Shown here piece by piece: positions 8,271 to 15,649 of a stretch of DNA of 64,000 nt. Position numbers and translations under genes: made by a program. Below the pieces are notes generated by a model. It did no database searches. It saw nothing but the letters and a program-made list of their open reading frames with translations, and had not been told where the DNA came from. Position 1 is the first letter of the stretch; every line of letters begins with the position of its first letter. This stretch comes from a virus: positions 1 through 64,000 of the IMG/VR virus record IMGVR_UViG_3300006852_000005; one strand, given 5' to 3'.

Positions 8271-8786
8271 GTGGACCGCCTCGAAAACATGCTCAAGGCT
8301 CAGCTGGAGATTCAAGGCATCATCAACCCTGACCTACCACCGCTCAACGAGCGCGGTCTCGAGCAACGCATTGACGCAATCAGGTACAACTACATCGCAC
8401 TCGTGCAGGAGCTATCCGAAGCGATGAACGAGGTCGGTTGGAAGTCATGGGCGACCAGCCGACACATCAACGACGAGATGTTCGGAGAGCTCCGTGACGT
8501 GTGGCAGTTCCTGATCAACCTCATGTTCCTGGCGACCGGTGACTCGCCCGAGAAGCTGGCACACCGACTCGTTCACGAGCTGGCCGCCAAGCACGAGATC
8601 AACATTCAGCGGGCCAAGGACAACTACGACGGTGTCTCGACCAAGTGTCACAAGTGCAAGCGCGCGCTGGATGAGGTCACTCTGACCACCGTATATGCCG
8701 AGAACGGTTATGAGATCGAGAAGGTGCTCTGCGTCTGTGGCGCACAGCTAACCCAAGACATAGTGCAACCGTTTTTGAACGACTAG
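8271..8786 (+). CDS. dUTPase / all-alpha NTP pyrophosphatase with C-terminal zinc ribbon
   Basis: 171 aa. Residues about 35-110 have the dimeric dUTPase/MazG-type helices: ALVQELSEAMNEVGWKSW followed by INDEMFGELRDVWQFLINL, with ExxE and ExxD metal-binding pairs. The C-terminal 45 residues hold KCHKC and CVCG, a zinc ribbon that ordinary dimeric dUTPases lack. Probably removes dUTP or a modified nucleotide to protect phage DNA. GTG start 8271 follows TAGGAG by 7 nt. Confidence 0.8.
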   Translation: MDRLENMLKAQLEIQGIINPDLPPLNERGLEQRIDAIRYNYIALVQELSEAMNEVGWKSWATSRHINDEMFGELRDVWQFLINLMFLATGDSPEKLAHRLVHELAAKHEINIQRAKDNYDGVSTKCHKCKRALDEVTLTTVYAENGYEIEKVLCVCGAQLTQDIVQPFLND

Positions 8787-8792
8787 TTCTTA

Positions 8793-8801
8793 TGGTACGA
8801 T
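8793..8801 (+). promoter_or_regulatory. Extended -10 promoter (TGG-TACGAT)
   Basis: TGG TACGAT, followed by AAAGTGATCTAAGAG; expected start of transcription near 8808, about 22 nt before ATG 8830. Same architecture as the other early promoters. Confidence 0.55.
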
Positions 8802-8829
8802 CAAAGTGATCTAAGAGATTGGACGACAT

Positions 8830-10158
8830 ATGCGGCTCGGCTATGGAAAAATAGGTCGCAGCATGCCCCTCACGCTTGAGGGTTGCGGTACCCAGGGCGG
8901 CGACATCGAGATGACCGCCATGCTCTACCAGCTGGCGGAACGGTACCCAGACGACGAGATCTGGCTTCTTGGCCGCAACTCCGGTGAGGATCCCAAAGAG
9001 ATCGGTCTACCGTCGAACGTCATCAACCCGTGGGTATGGTGGAAGAAGCCGCTGCAGGAGGCCATCGTCGCTGGTGGACTCAAGCACGTCAACCTGTCGA
9101 CCGACGAGCAGTTCGCCATGCAGCGAATCCACGATGACCTGACCCTGCCGACGTTCATGCAGATGGATGGTTTCGTCATGTGGGTCGGTCAGCACGGCAC
9201 GACGAATGCGCCGCTACCGACGGTGAAGGGCGACGCGCTGACCAAGCCGTACGACTTCTCGACGCATTACGTCTCGTACATCCTGCGCGGCATCAACGTC
9301 TGGCGTGACGAGGATCCGATCAATCGCGAGGAGATCTGGATCAACGCCGATCCGCGGAACTACCACAAGATGCGCGACCTCAAGTGGCCACTGCGTCATC
9401 CGATCCTGACACAGTACACGTTCGATCGCAACATCAAGCACGCGCGATACGGCGATCCGACACCGCCCGATGCAACACTATGGGGAAACTACACCACGCA
9501 GATCGACGACGAGACGTGGGGCTCGAAGACCCTCAACGCGTACTCCCGGCTCGAGTTCAACGCGCTCGTGCCGGGTACGCCGTCCGGTGAATCGGTCAAC
9601 CTCAACGACTCGTGGGAGGACCGTGACTCGTTCGGGCTGTTCATCAACGAGGCGCGAGCGATCGGTGTCAGTGAGGAGCGCGGTCGGCTCAAGATCCTCC
9701 AAGATTGGGTGCTACCGCTGAACCCGTCGTTCATCCACGGTAAGTGGTCTGATCAAGCTGAGCAGAAGCTTGGGTTCCACATCCAGCCACTCGGGTGGGC
9801 CGACGGCTATGTCACCAAGCTGCAGTCGGTGCGATCAACGTTCACGACTCCGTCCAGCGGCTCAGGCTGGGCCACCACCAAGCCGTGGGAGGCGTTCGCC
9901 GCCGGTGTGGTTTGTTACTTTCACCCAATGTATGATGATCAAAACCACATCTTACGTGATGCACCAATGGGTCTTAGCGATTGGTTGCGCGTTAAGTCAC
10001 CCGAGGAACTCAAGCTGCGTGTGGACCATCTGAACTCGCAGGCCGGTCGTCCCGACTGGGAGTGGATCGTTAAGATGCAACGACGGCACTTCGATGATGC
10101 GGTCGCCGAGCGCAAGTACATGAAGATGATCGATGACCGACTGAGGAGCATCAAGTGA
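8830..10158 (+). CDS. Glycosyltransferase, GT-B-like
   Basis: 442 aa. An N-terminal Rossmann-like half with GGDIEMTAMLYQLAERYPDDEIWLLGRN, and a C-terminal half containing KPWEAFAAGVVCYFHPMYD (about 353-371), the acidic/Gly signature at the nucleotide-sugar site of GT-B enzymes. No membrane segment. ATGA-overlaps a second sugar enzyme and is followed by a C5-methyltransferase-like gene, so its acceptor may be modified cytosine in phage DNA. ATG 8830 has a weak Shine-Dalgarno; ATG 8863 is the alternative. Confidence 0.7.
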   Translation: MRLGYGKIGRSMPLTLEGCGTQGGDIEMTAMLYQLAERYPDDEIWLLGRNSGEDPKEIGLPSNVINPWVWWKKPLQEAIVAGGLKHVNLSTDEQFAMQRIHDDLTLPTFMQMDGFVMWVGQHGTTNAPLPTVKGDALTKPYDFSTHYVSYILRGINVWRDEDPINREEIWINADPRNYHKMRDLKWPLRHPILTQYTFDRNIKHARYGDPTPPDATLWGNYTTQIDDETWGSKTLNAYSRLEFNALVPGTPSGESVNLNDSWEDRDSFGLFINEARAIGVSEERGRLKILQDWVLPLNPSFIHGKWSDQAEQKLGFHIQPLGWADGYVTKLQSVRSTFTTPSSGSGWATTKPWEAFAAGVVCYFHPMYDDQNHILRDAPMGLSDWLRVKSPEELKLRVDHLNSQAGRPDWEWIVKMQRRHFDDAVAERKYMKMIDDRLRSIK

Positions 10159-11234
10159 AGACCGCCGTTATCATGCCGTCCATTCGCGTTCCGCAGAACC
10201 TGCTGTCCTGGGCGCAACTGCTCGGTGAGGGCGACATCATCGTCATCGCCGGCAACGAACGATCGCCACATGACGACATCGAGGTAGCGCTTCTTAAGAC
10301 TGCGGCGCAGCATCCCGAGGTAGCCTTCGACTACCTGCGGCCGAGTGATCGTCGATGCCAGACATCCTGGGTCAACGAGTTCATCGAACCGAACCACACC
10401 CATCGTCGCAACCTGGCACTACTCGAAGCGCTCCACCACAAGGCTGAAATGATCATCACGGTGGACGACGACAACTTCCCCGCGACGTACGAGTGGGTCA
10501 GCCTCGCCAAACACCTGATCGCGGTTCCCAACATCCGTCCGGTCGTCAGCTCGCCGTCCGGGTGGTTTGATCCAGGCCAGCTCTGCGAACCGCCTACGGT
10601 GCATCGTGGCTACCCAATCAGCCAGCGTCAGCAGCCGTCGATGTTCAACACCGCCCTATCCAAGGCCACGGAGGATCGCCGCATCGGCGTCGTGGCTGGT
10701 CTGTGGCTCGGCGATCCCGACATCGACGCGATGGAGCGCATCGTCAACGATCCGACGATCCACGCCATCAGCTCGTCAGTGACACTGGCGCCTGGCACGT
10801 GGGGACCGTTCGACTCGCAGTCGACGGCAGTCTGCCGCGAGCTGGCACCGTTGATGTTCATGTGGACGGACGTCGGTCGCTATGACGACATCTGGTGCTC
10901 GTACCTGATGCGTGCGATCATGGATGCGACCGGCTGGCACGTCACCTACGGTGAGCCGCTGGTCCGCCAGGAGCGCAACCCACACAACCTGCTACGCGAT
11001 CTCAAGGACGAGATGTTCGGGTATGAGCACACCGAGACATTGTGTGCCTTCCTTCGTGACATTAGTGATGAACTGATCGCGAAGAGAGATGATGCCGCGG
11101 TCGGTACACCCTGGACTATGTTCAAGTACGTCGTCGATCAACTCTCATGGGGTTGCCGCTTCCTACCCGATCGTACGATTCTCGGACTCAAGGCGTGGGT
11201 CAAGGACGTCGATGACCTGATGGCACCCGTCTGA
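10155..11234 (+). CDS. GT-A-type glycosyltransferase, RGP/STELLO-like
   Basis: 359 aa. The strand-DDD motif TVDDDNFP (about 103-110) is the metal/nucleotide-sugar site of GT-A folds; its setting resembles reversibly glycosylated polypeptide/STELLO-like proteins, which act on UDP-arabinose or similar sugars. Coupled to the upstream glycosyltransferase (ATGA overlap). Probably supplies or transfers a second sugar. The sugar identity cannot be read from sequence. Confidence 0.65.
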   Translation: MKTAVIMPSIRVPQNLLSWAQLLGEGDIIVIAGNERSPHDDIEVALLKTAAQHPEVAFDYLRPSDRRCQTSWVNEFIEPNHTHRRNLALLEALHHKAEMIITVDDDNFPATYEWVSLAKHLIAVPNIRPVVSSPSGWFDPGQLCEPPTVHRGYPISQRQQPSMFNTALSKATEDRRIGVVAGLWLGDPDIDAMERIVNDPTIHAISSSVTLAPGTWGPFDSQSTAVCRELAPLMFMWTDVGRYDDIWCSYLMRAIMDATGWHVTYGEPLVRQERNPHNLLRDLKDEMFGYEHTETLCAFLRDISDELIAKRDDAAVGTPWTMFKYVVDQLSWGCRFLPDRTILGLKAWVKDVDDLMAPV

Positions 11235-11244
11235 CCAGGCAGTT

Positions 11245-11250
11245 TACAAT
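11245..11250 (+). promoter_or_regulatory. -10 element placing transcription start at the GTG
   Basis: TACAAT ends 6 nt before GTG 11256, so transcription would begin within a base or two of the start codon, and there is no Shine-Dalgarno between them. This would make a leaderless mRNA, which actinobacteria translate well. Confidence 0.35.
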
Positions 11251-11255
11251 CAACT

Positions 11256-12470
11256 GTGACGTACACGGCGATAGATTGCATGGGATTCGCCGGTGGGTTC
11301 ACCATGGGGATGGTTCAGGCTGGTTACGACCTGATCGCCAAGTGTGAACTTACCGGCGGGTTCGGCGTAACCAACTGCGAGAAGAACCGTCACCTACTCG
11401 GTCACGGGTGGAAGGCTCACGTCGGGCACGAGGACACGTGGCCGGTCATACCCGCCGACGTGGTGTTCGGCAATCCACCCTGTAGCGCCTGGTCGGTGAT
11501 GACGTCCAAGACGTCTAAGGGCCGTGACGCCAAAGTCTCTCACTGTATGTGGGCGTTCGTCAAGTACGCCGCCAAGGTGAAGCCGCAAGTAGCGGTGTTT
11601 GAGTCCGTGCAGCAGGCCTACACTAACCCACTTGGCCTCGCTATGATGCGCGATCTCCACCGACACCTCGAGGAGCTCACCGGCGAGCGCTGGTACCTTC
11701 ATCACGTCCTCCACAACGCGTACTCCGTCGGTGGCCCAGCTATGCGGCGACGATATTTTTGGGTTGCTAGCCGTGTGCCGTTCGGCATCGAGCTGCCCAA
11801 GCTGGAGTACCTCCCGAGCTGGCAAGACGTCATCGGGGACCTGGCTCCGCTCGGCGAGTCGTGGCAGGCACAGCCATACCGCGCTCCGGCGCATCCCTGG
11901 ACGAGGCAGCTTCTTAGACCTGATGATCTGGTCGACGGTCATATCAGCATCGACAACCCGCTCGTCCAGCGGGTCAAAGACCTAGCCTGCGGCGTCGAGT
12001 GGTGTGAGGGCGAAGACATCGCCAAGGTCGCGCGTCGTTACTACGAGACGCACAACAAGCTGCCACTGTCGTTCGCCGAGACCGAGGACCGCATCGTGTC
12101 CCGTGACTTCATGATGGGCTACACGACGCCGGTGCGCTGGAAGGCCAAGGACCCGACGCGCGTCATCACCGGTGGCAGCCTCATCATGGTGCTGCACCCA
12201 TGGCTCGATCGCATGATCACTCACCGCGAGGCGGCCCGCGCGCTCGGCTTCCCAGACGACTGGCGTATCGCACCGTTGCGTGGTGCACCTGGGCTGATGA
12301 TGACCTGGGGTAAGGGCATCACGACGCACTGCGGCAAGTGGATCGGCGGTTGGATCTCCAAGGCGCTAGATGGTCAACCGGGTTCAATCGTTGGGAAGCC
12401 GCTCGGAGAGCGTGAAACGGTAATCGACGTCACAAACCACTGGCAGAGTTTTGCCAGGTCAGGCCGGTAA
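11256..12470 (+). CDS. DNA (cytosine-C5)-methyltransferase-like protein
   Basis: 404 aa. Motif I AIDCMGFAGGFTMGMVQAG (residues 4-22, SAM binding), motif IV GNPPCSAWS (about 72-80, catalytic Cys), motif VI FESV in place of ENV (about 115-118, Glu kept), motif VIII RRRYFW (about 160-166), and motifs IX-X THREAARALGF and GKGITTHCGKW near the C-terminus. All residues for methyl transfer are present except the Asn of ENV. Start GTG 11256 is needed to include motif I. Beside two glycosyltransferases it may create the base that is later glycosylated; a plain host-restriction-evasion methylase is the alternative. Confidence 0.85.
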   Translation: MTYTAIDCMGFAGGFTMGMVQAGYDLIAKCELTGGFGVTNCEKNRHLLGHGWKAHVGHEDTWPVIPADVVFGNPPCSAWSVMTSKTSKGRDAKVSHCMWAFVKYAAKVKPQVAVFESVQQAYTNPLGLAMMRDLHRHLEELTGERWYLHHVLHNAYSVGGPAMRRRYFWVASRVPFGIELPKLEYLPSWQDVIGDLAPLGESWQAQPYRAPAHPWTRQLLRPDDLVDGHISIDNPLVQRVKDLACGVEWCEGEDIAKVARRYYETHNKLPLSFAETEDRIVSRDFMMGYTTPVRWKAKDPTRVITGGSLIMVLHPWLDRMITHREAARALGFPDDWRIAPLRGAPGLMMTWGKGITTHCGKWIGGWISKALDGQPGSIVGKPLGERETVIDVTNHWQSFARSGR

Positions 12471-12488
12471 CAAATCTTGTCATGCACT

Positions 12489-12497
12489 TGATATAAT
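12489..12497 (+). promoter_or_regulatory. Extended -10 promoter (TGA-TATAAT)
   Basis: Consensus TATAAT preceded by TGA; no convincing TTGACA at -35. Leader of about 60 nt to ATG 12564 with AGGAG Shine-Dalgarno. The best promoter on the plus strand. Confidence 0.65.
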
Positions 12498-12563
12498 GAC
12501 TGGCGTACCACAAACACAGAGACGTAGCACCGGAAACATAGTCCCCAACGCTAGGAGAACATA

Positions 12564-12830
12564 ATGACCGAGCCTGTGGCTCCTGAGGCACCGGCTGAGC
12601 GTCGGCGTGGGCGGCCTCGTCCCGAAGCTACGATCGAACGCGATCGTCAGGTGTTCGATGCCCTCGCGGATGGCCCGCTGACGAAGAAGGAAATCGTCGA
12701 GAAGACCGAACTGCCGGCCAACGCCGTCTACCTGTCGATCTACCGACTTCGCACTGGTGACGCGCCGAAGATCTCCAAGGTCGACGGCAAGGCCCACACG
12801 TGGCAGCGCGTCGAGGGTGCCGTCCTCTAG
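12564..12830 (+). CDS. AT-hook / winged-helix DNA-binding protein
   Basis: 88 aa. An AT-hook core RRRGRPRPE (about residues 13-21) precedes a compact helix-turn-helix region (GPLTKKEIVEKTELPANAVY, then the SIYRLR recognition helix) and a beta wing. Likely a phage transcription or chromatin regulator, expressed alone from its own promoter and closed by its own terminator, which fits a highly expressed regulator. Confidence 0.75.
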   Translation: MTEPVAPEAPAERRRGRPRPEATIERDRQVFDALADGPLTKKEIVEKTELPANAVYLSIYRLRTGDAPKISKVDGKAHTWQRVEGAVL

Positions 12831-12858
12831 ACCTTCACCTCCTCACCCCCCGTAGGGA

Positions 12859-12894
12859 ACATCAGGCCGTCTACTTCGGTAGGCGGCCTGATGT
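12859..12894 (+). terminator. Strong stem-loop terminator
   Basis: 16-bp stem (12859-12874 with 12879-12894, one G-U pair) closed by a TTCG tetraloop, just after the AT-hook gene. The following sequence is T/G mixed rather than a pure T-run. Confidence 0.75.
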
Positions 12895-12919
12895 CATTGT
12901 GTTGTGATGTCGACGGTCG

Positions 12920-12928
12920 TGCTACGAT
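12920..12928 (+). promoter_or_regulatory. Extended -10 promoter (TGC-TACGAT)
   Basis: TGC TACGAT right after the terminator and about 65 nt before the first gene of the membrane-protein cassette. Confidence 0.5.
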
Positions 12929-12992
12929 GTTGATCGTGGCGGTACGGGTCACGAGACCATAATCATGCGTGCAACGTAACGGGGACGACACG

Positions 12993-13304
12993 ATGTTGGA
13001 GGACTTCAAGTGGTTGACGGATCTTGGGCCGGTCGGCCTCCTTATCCTCCTAACCGCACTAACGGTAGTGTCTATGTATCGCGGCTGGTTGGTCTCGGGA
13101 GCGGTCTACCGACGAGAGCAGAAGCTTCACGACTCGGCCCGAGAGGCGTTACTTCAAAGCTTGACCAACGGTGGGGTACAGAACGAACTACTCAGACAAA
13201 TTATCGCGGAGCTCCGAAAACCGGCAGAATATCGGACATGGGGCGACACCGCAGACGCACCTTCAAGTCCACCACAGAACTATCGTGGTCGGCACGCGTC
13301 ATGA
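12993..13304 (+). CDS. Single-pass membrane protein, possible lysis cassette
   Basis: 103 aa. One hydrophobic helix (about residues 12-29, VGLLILLTALTVVSMY) after a short acidic N-terminus, followed by a charged, probably coiled cytoplasmic domain. Heads a run of four ATGA-linked small genes, three of which have membrane helices. May be an accessory holin or spanin-like protein; no lipobox seen. ATG 12993 follows a GGGGA; a GTG at 12969 is in frame. Confidence 0.6.
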   Translation: MLEDFKWLTDLGPVGLLILLTALTVVSMYRGWLVSGAVYRREQKLHDSAREALLQSLTNGGVQNELLRQIIAELRKPAEYRTWGDTADAPSSPPQNYRGRHAS

Positions 13305-13471
13305 CGACGATTCGCAGTGCCTTACGAAACATGATGCCATCGAGCATTCACCGTCACCAAGCTACGGCACAACATGAGATCAACCACGCCACAGCCGTTG
13401 TTGAACAGCAGAAGAGGGAGACTGACCTTCTAGCAGAGCAGGTGTGGCGAGCTATGGGTGGTCATCCATGA
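13301..13471 (+). CDS. Small helical hypothetical protein
   Basis: 56 aa, charged, with a helical C-terminal half rich in Glu/Gln/Lys (likely coiled coil). Begins in an ATGA overlap with the previous gene; an upstream in-frame ATG at 13238 would add 21 Arg-rich residues. Also ends ATGA-overlapped. No recognised family. Confidence 0.5.
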   Translation: MTTIRSALRNMMPSSIHRHQATAQHEINHATAVVEQQKRETDLLAEQVWRAMGGHP

Positions 13472-13758
13472 TTGGGTTTCTCAAGATCCTTATCATCATT
13501 TTAGCCTGTCTCGTCACAACTGTGGCGGTCGTCTACGGCGTGCGTTCACCGTGGTACCGCTTACCCGTTGGGCAACGACTCTTCGCAGATCGTGTGGTGA
13601 TGGCAAGCATCCTCTGGTTTCAAGTCTTACAAATGGCCGGTGTACGCGTACCGTTAGGCGTGTACGTGGGATGTTTCATTCTCTTCATTATCATTGAGAT
13701 CTGGAACTTCATACTCGTACTTCGCGCACAGGCACAGGCACGAAAGGTAAAACCATGA
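13468..13758 (+). CDS. Three-helix membrane protein, holin candidate
   Basis: 96 aa. Hydrophobic segments at about 2-22, 40-58 and 62-85, with a basic C-terminal tail. Size, helix count and tail fit class I holins, which make the membrane hole at the end of infection. Linked by ATGA overlaps on both sides. No endolysin is encoded beside it. Confidence 0.55.
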   Translation: MIGFLKILIIILACLVTTVAVVYGVRSPWYRLPVGQRLFADRVVMASILWFQVLQMAGVRVPLGVYVGCFILFIIIEIWNFILVLRAQAQARKVKP

Positions 13759-13997
13759 AGGTCAACGAGATCACCAAGGCCATCGTAGGTGCGGCCGCCG
13801 CGGGTACCGCCGCGCTCGTCACCGCGACGCTGGACAACAACGTCAGCCTCACCGAGTGGGCGGTGATCATCAACTCGGTCGTAGCCACATTTGCCATCGT
13901 CTGGGGTGCGCCCAACGCGCCTATGGCTCTCAAGATCGCACAGGATCAACCACACCTCGACGACAAGCCGCCAACGGTGAAGGTCGTCGGCGTCTAA
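13755..13997 (+). CDS. Holin-like protein
   Basis: 80 aa. Two predicted membrane helices (about 9-24 and 35-52, with WAVIINSVVATFAIVWGAPN) and a hydrophilic C-terminus. The MKVNEITKAIVGAAAAGTAA start and the VWGAPN turn resemble small holin-like proteins of actinobacteriophages. With the preceding gene it could form a two-component holin. Confidence 0.6.
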   Translation: MKVNEITKAIVGAAAAGTAALVTATLDNNVSLTEWAVIINSVVATFAIVWGAPNAPMALKIAQDQPHLDDKPPTVKVVGV

Positions 13998-14045
13998 AAA
14001 TCTTGAAAATTCTTGTGCTTTCGGTGGTACGGACGCACTTAACTG

Positions 14046-14054
14046 TGCTATGAT
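14046..14054 (+). promoter_or_regulatory. Extended -10 promoter (TGC-TATGAT)
   Basis: TGC TATGAT with a leader carrying CAGTGATC, AAGTGATAGGAG and then ATG 14098. Confidence 0.6.
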
Positions 14055-14097
14055 CTAACTAGCAGCAAAACAGTGATCAAAGTGATAGGAGCATTCC

Positions 14098-14664
14098 ATG
14101 GGTCAAAACACCCTCGCGAGTGACAAGCAGATCAAGTACATCACAGACCTGATCGCCCAGCGGCCGACGTGGCCGACCATCAAGGACTCCATCGTCCGTA
14201 AGACAATTCGTTACATTAAGCGTGACGAGGATGTCTCGATGCAGGATGCGTCCAACGCCATCGACGCCCTGCTCAAGTTGCCGATTCCGCAGTCCAAGGC
14301 CGCCGAGCCGTGGGTCGAGGTCAACGACATCCTGCAGCAGTTGCCGCTGTCTCGTTACGCGCTGCCGCGTGTTGACGGCTCTGGCTGGGACTTCTTCGAG
14401 GTCACCGAGCTGAAGCTCGGCAACAAGGTGCTGAAGTTCCGCTACATCAAGCAACTGATCGGTGCGCCCGGCGACTGGACTCGTAAGAAGTTGACGTTCA
14501 ACCTGGCGCTGGCCGCCGCGAAGCACATACTCGAGGCGCCCAAGCACGCCGCCGTCCAGTACGCCAAGCAGCATGGCCGCTGCGCCGTCTGCGACGCGCA
14601 CCTCTCCGACCCGGTATCCATCGCCCAGTCGATGGGTCCGGTCTGCGCGAAGAGGTTCGTGTGA
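14098..14664 (+). CDS. DUF6011-like zinc protein
   Basis: 188 aa. The N-terminal SDKQIKYITDLIAQRP and the C-terminal HGRCAVCDAHLSDPVSIAQ...GPVCAKRF (about 159-188) match the architecture of phage and actinobacterial DUF6011 proteins, where the four Cys/His residues bind zinc. Function unknown; highly expressed early genes often include this family. The stop overlaps the GTG of a 44-codon ORF. Confidence 0.75.
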   Translation: MGQNTLASDKQIKYITDLIAQRPTWPTIKDSIVRKTIRYIKRDEDVSMQDASNAIDALLKLPIPQSKAAEPWVEVNDILQQLPLSRYALPRVDGSGWDFFEVTELKLGNKVLKFRYIKQLIGAPGDWTRKKLTFNLALAAAKHILEAPKHAAVQYAKQHGRCAVCDAHLSDPVSIAQSMGPVCAKRFV

Positions 14665-14795
14665 GCCGCCGAGTTCGAGTCCGCTGGCCCCGCGCGAATG
14701 TACGCGTGGGGCCGGTGGGCCTTTCCATTGGAGCCACCACCGCATCGATCTTCGCGCTCTGCTGCGGATGTCGACTCTGGACCATCTTCATGTGA
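14661..14795 (+). CDS. Short Arg-rich hydrophobic peptide gene (44 aa)
   Basis: GTG 14661 overlaps the upstream TGA (GTGA) and the frame runs to TGA 14793-14795, 10 nt before the next ATG, filling an otherwise empty gap. The N-terminal third is Arg/Val-rich (MSRRVRVRWPR), followed by a hydrophobic stretch with CCGC. Tight spacing and coupling support a real gene; function unknown. Confidence 0.5.
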   Translation: MSRRVRVRWPRANVRVGPVGLSIGATTASIFALCCGCRLWTIFM

Positions 14796-14804
14796 GGAGT
14801 GACC

Positions 14805-15020
14805 ATGCCGAAGTACCAAGTCAGCATGCCTAAGATCATTTGGCTCACCATCGACGTCGAAGCCGACGACGAGGAGCAGGCGCAAGAGAAGGCATGGGAT
14901 AACGCTCCTAGTCTCTGCGCCCAGTGCACCGGCTGGGGTCGTGAATACAGCATCGACGAGGACAACGCGTGGGGTGACGTTCACGACATTGAGACCGACA
15001 TTCGTCTCCTCGAGGAGTAG
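14805..15020 (+). CDS. Small acidic hypothetical protein with CxxC
   Basis: 71 aa. Starts with a beta strand (KYQVSMPKIIWLTIDVEADDEEQAQEKA), then PSLCAQCTGWG, and an acidic C-terminus. AGGAG lies 5 nt before ATG 14805. The strand-helix pattern with one CxxC is common in small phage proteins of unknown role. Confidence 0.6.
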   Translation: MPKYQVSMPKIIWLTIDVEADDEEQAQEKAWDNAPSLCAQCTGWGREYSIDEDNAWGDVHDIETDIRLLEE

Positions 15021-15094
15021 TCATGACCAAGAAGGCAAGACCATGGGGTCGTCCCGGGATGAAGATGTCAAGAGCCGTAAAGGAGGTTATAGAC

Positions 15095-15274
15095 ATGAGT
15101 ACGTACTTCGATGCGGTGCTGACCCAGGACATGCTTCCGCTCTACAACGGAACGCCGGAGGAGGTCAGGACCTGGCTCGAGAAGAACACCACGTTCGAGT
15201 CGATCATCGTGTGCGACGGGCGGACGCTGGAGTGCATGTCTCCTTCCGTGTACCTAGAGCGTGAGGTGAAGTGA
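15095..15274 (+). CDS. Small hypothetical protein, 59 aa
   Basis: ATG 15095 follows an excellent AAAGGAGG by 8 nt. The frame is open upstream to ATG 15023, but those 24 codons lack the GC-rich third positions of the rest, so I prefer the later start. No motif. Ends in a TGATG overlap with the next gene. Confidence 0.55.
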   Translation: MSTYFDAVLTQDMLPLYNGTPEEVRTWLEKNTTFESIIVCDGRTLECMSPSVYLEREVK

Positions 15275-15588
15275 TGGGATACAAGCTGTTTCCCACGCCG
15301 AAGCAGTGCTACGACCGCGTACCGCATGAGAACCACAAGTGGGACATCACGCGCATGGGCTATTCGGAATGGTTCAAGTGCCCCGGCGTACCCACGACCA
15401 GCACGGTGTCATTCAAGGTACGCGCGGTCACCGGTAGTGGGCACGTACACGTGCAATTCTTCGCATCGGAGTTCGGACGGGAGACCACGCACGGTAAAAA
15501 CGGTACGTTGGTGTTCCGCCTGACCGAGTGGCCCGCGTTCCGCGAGACACTGCAACGGAATCCGATGATCCAGATCACGGAGGAGTAG
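15274..15588 (+). CDS. Hypothetical protein, 104 aa
   Basis: Mixed beta protein with KCPGVPTTSTVSFKVRAVTGSGHVHVQF and a C-terminal helix; no catalytic motif seen. Coupled to the upstream gene by TGATG, with GAGGTGA as Shine-Dalgarno. Unknown. Confidence 0.6.
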   Translation: MGYKLFPTPKQCYDRVPHENHKWDITRMGYSEWFKCPGVPTTSTVSFKVRAVTGSGHVHVQFFASEFGRETTHGKNGTLVFRLTEWPAFRETLQRNPMIQITEE

Positions 15589-15605
15589 CCGACACCACCC
15601 CACTG

Positions 15606-15614
15606 TGCTACAGT
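15606..15614 (+). promoter_or_regulatory. Extended -10 promoter (TGC-TACAGT)
   Basis: TGC TACAGT, leader with GAGTGATAAAAAGGAGTGATCTA and GTG 15650. Fits the early promoter family. Confidence 0.55.
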
Positions 15615-15649
15615 CGAATCAAGAACGAGTGATAAAAAGGAGTGATCTA

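Noticed and set aside
12993-13997. Complete lysis cassette with endolysin
   Set aside because: The four genes are membrane or small helical proteins; no amidase, lysozyme or peptidase motif is present in or near them.
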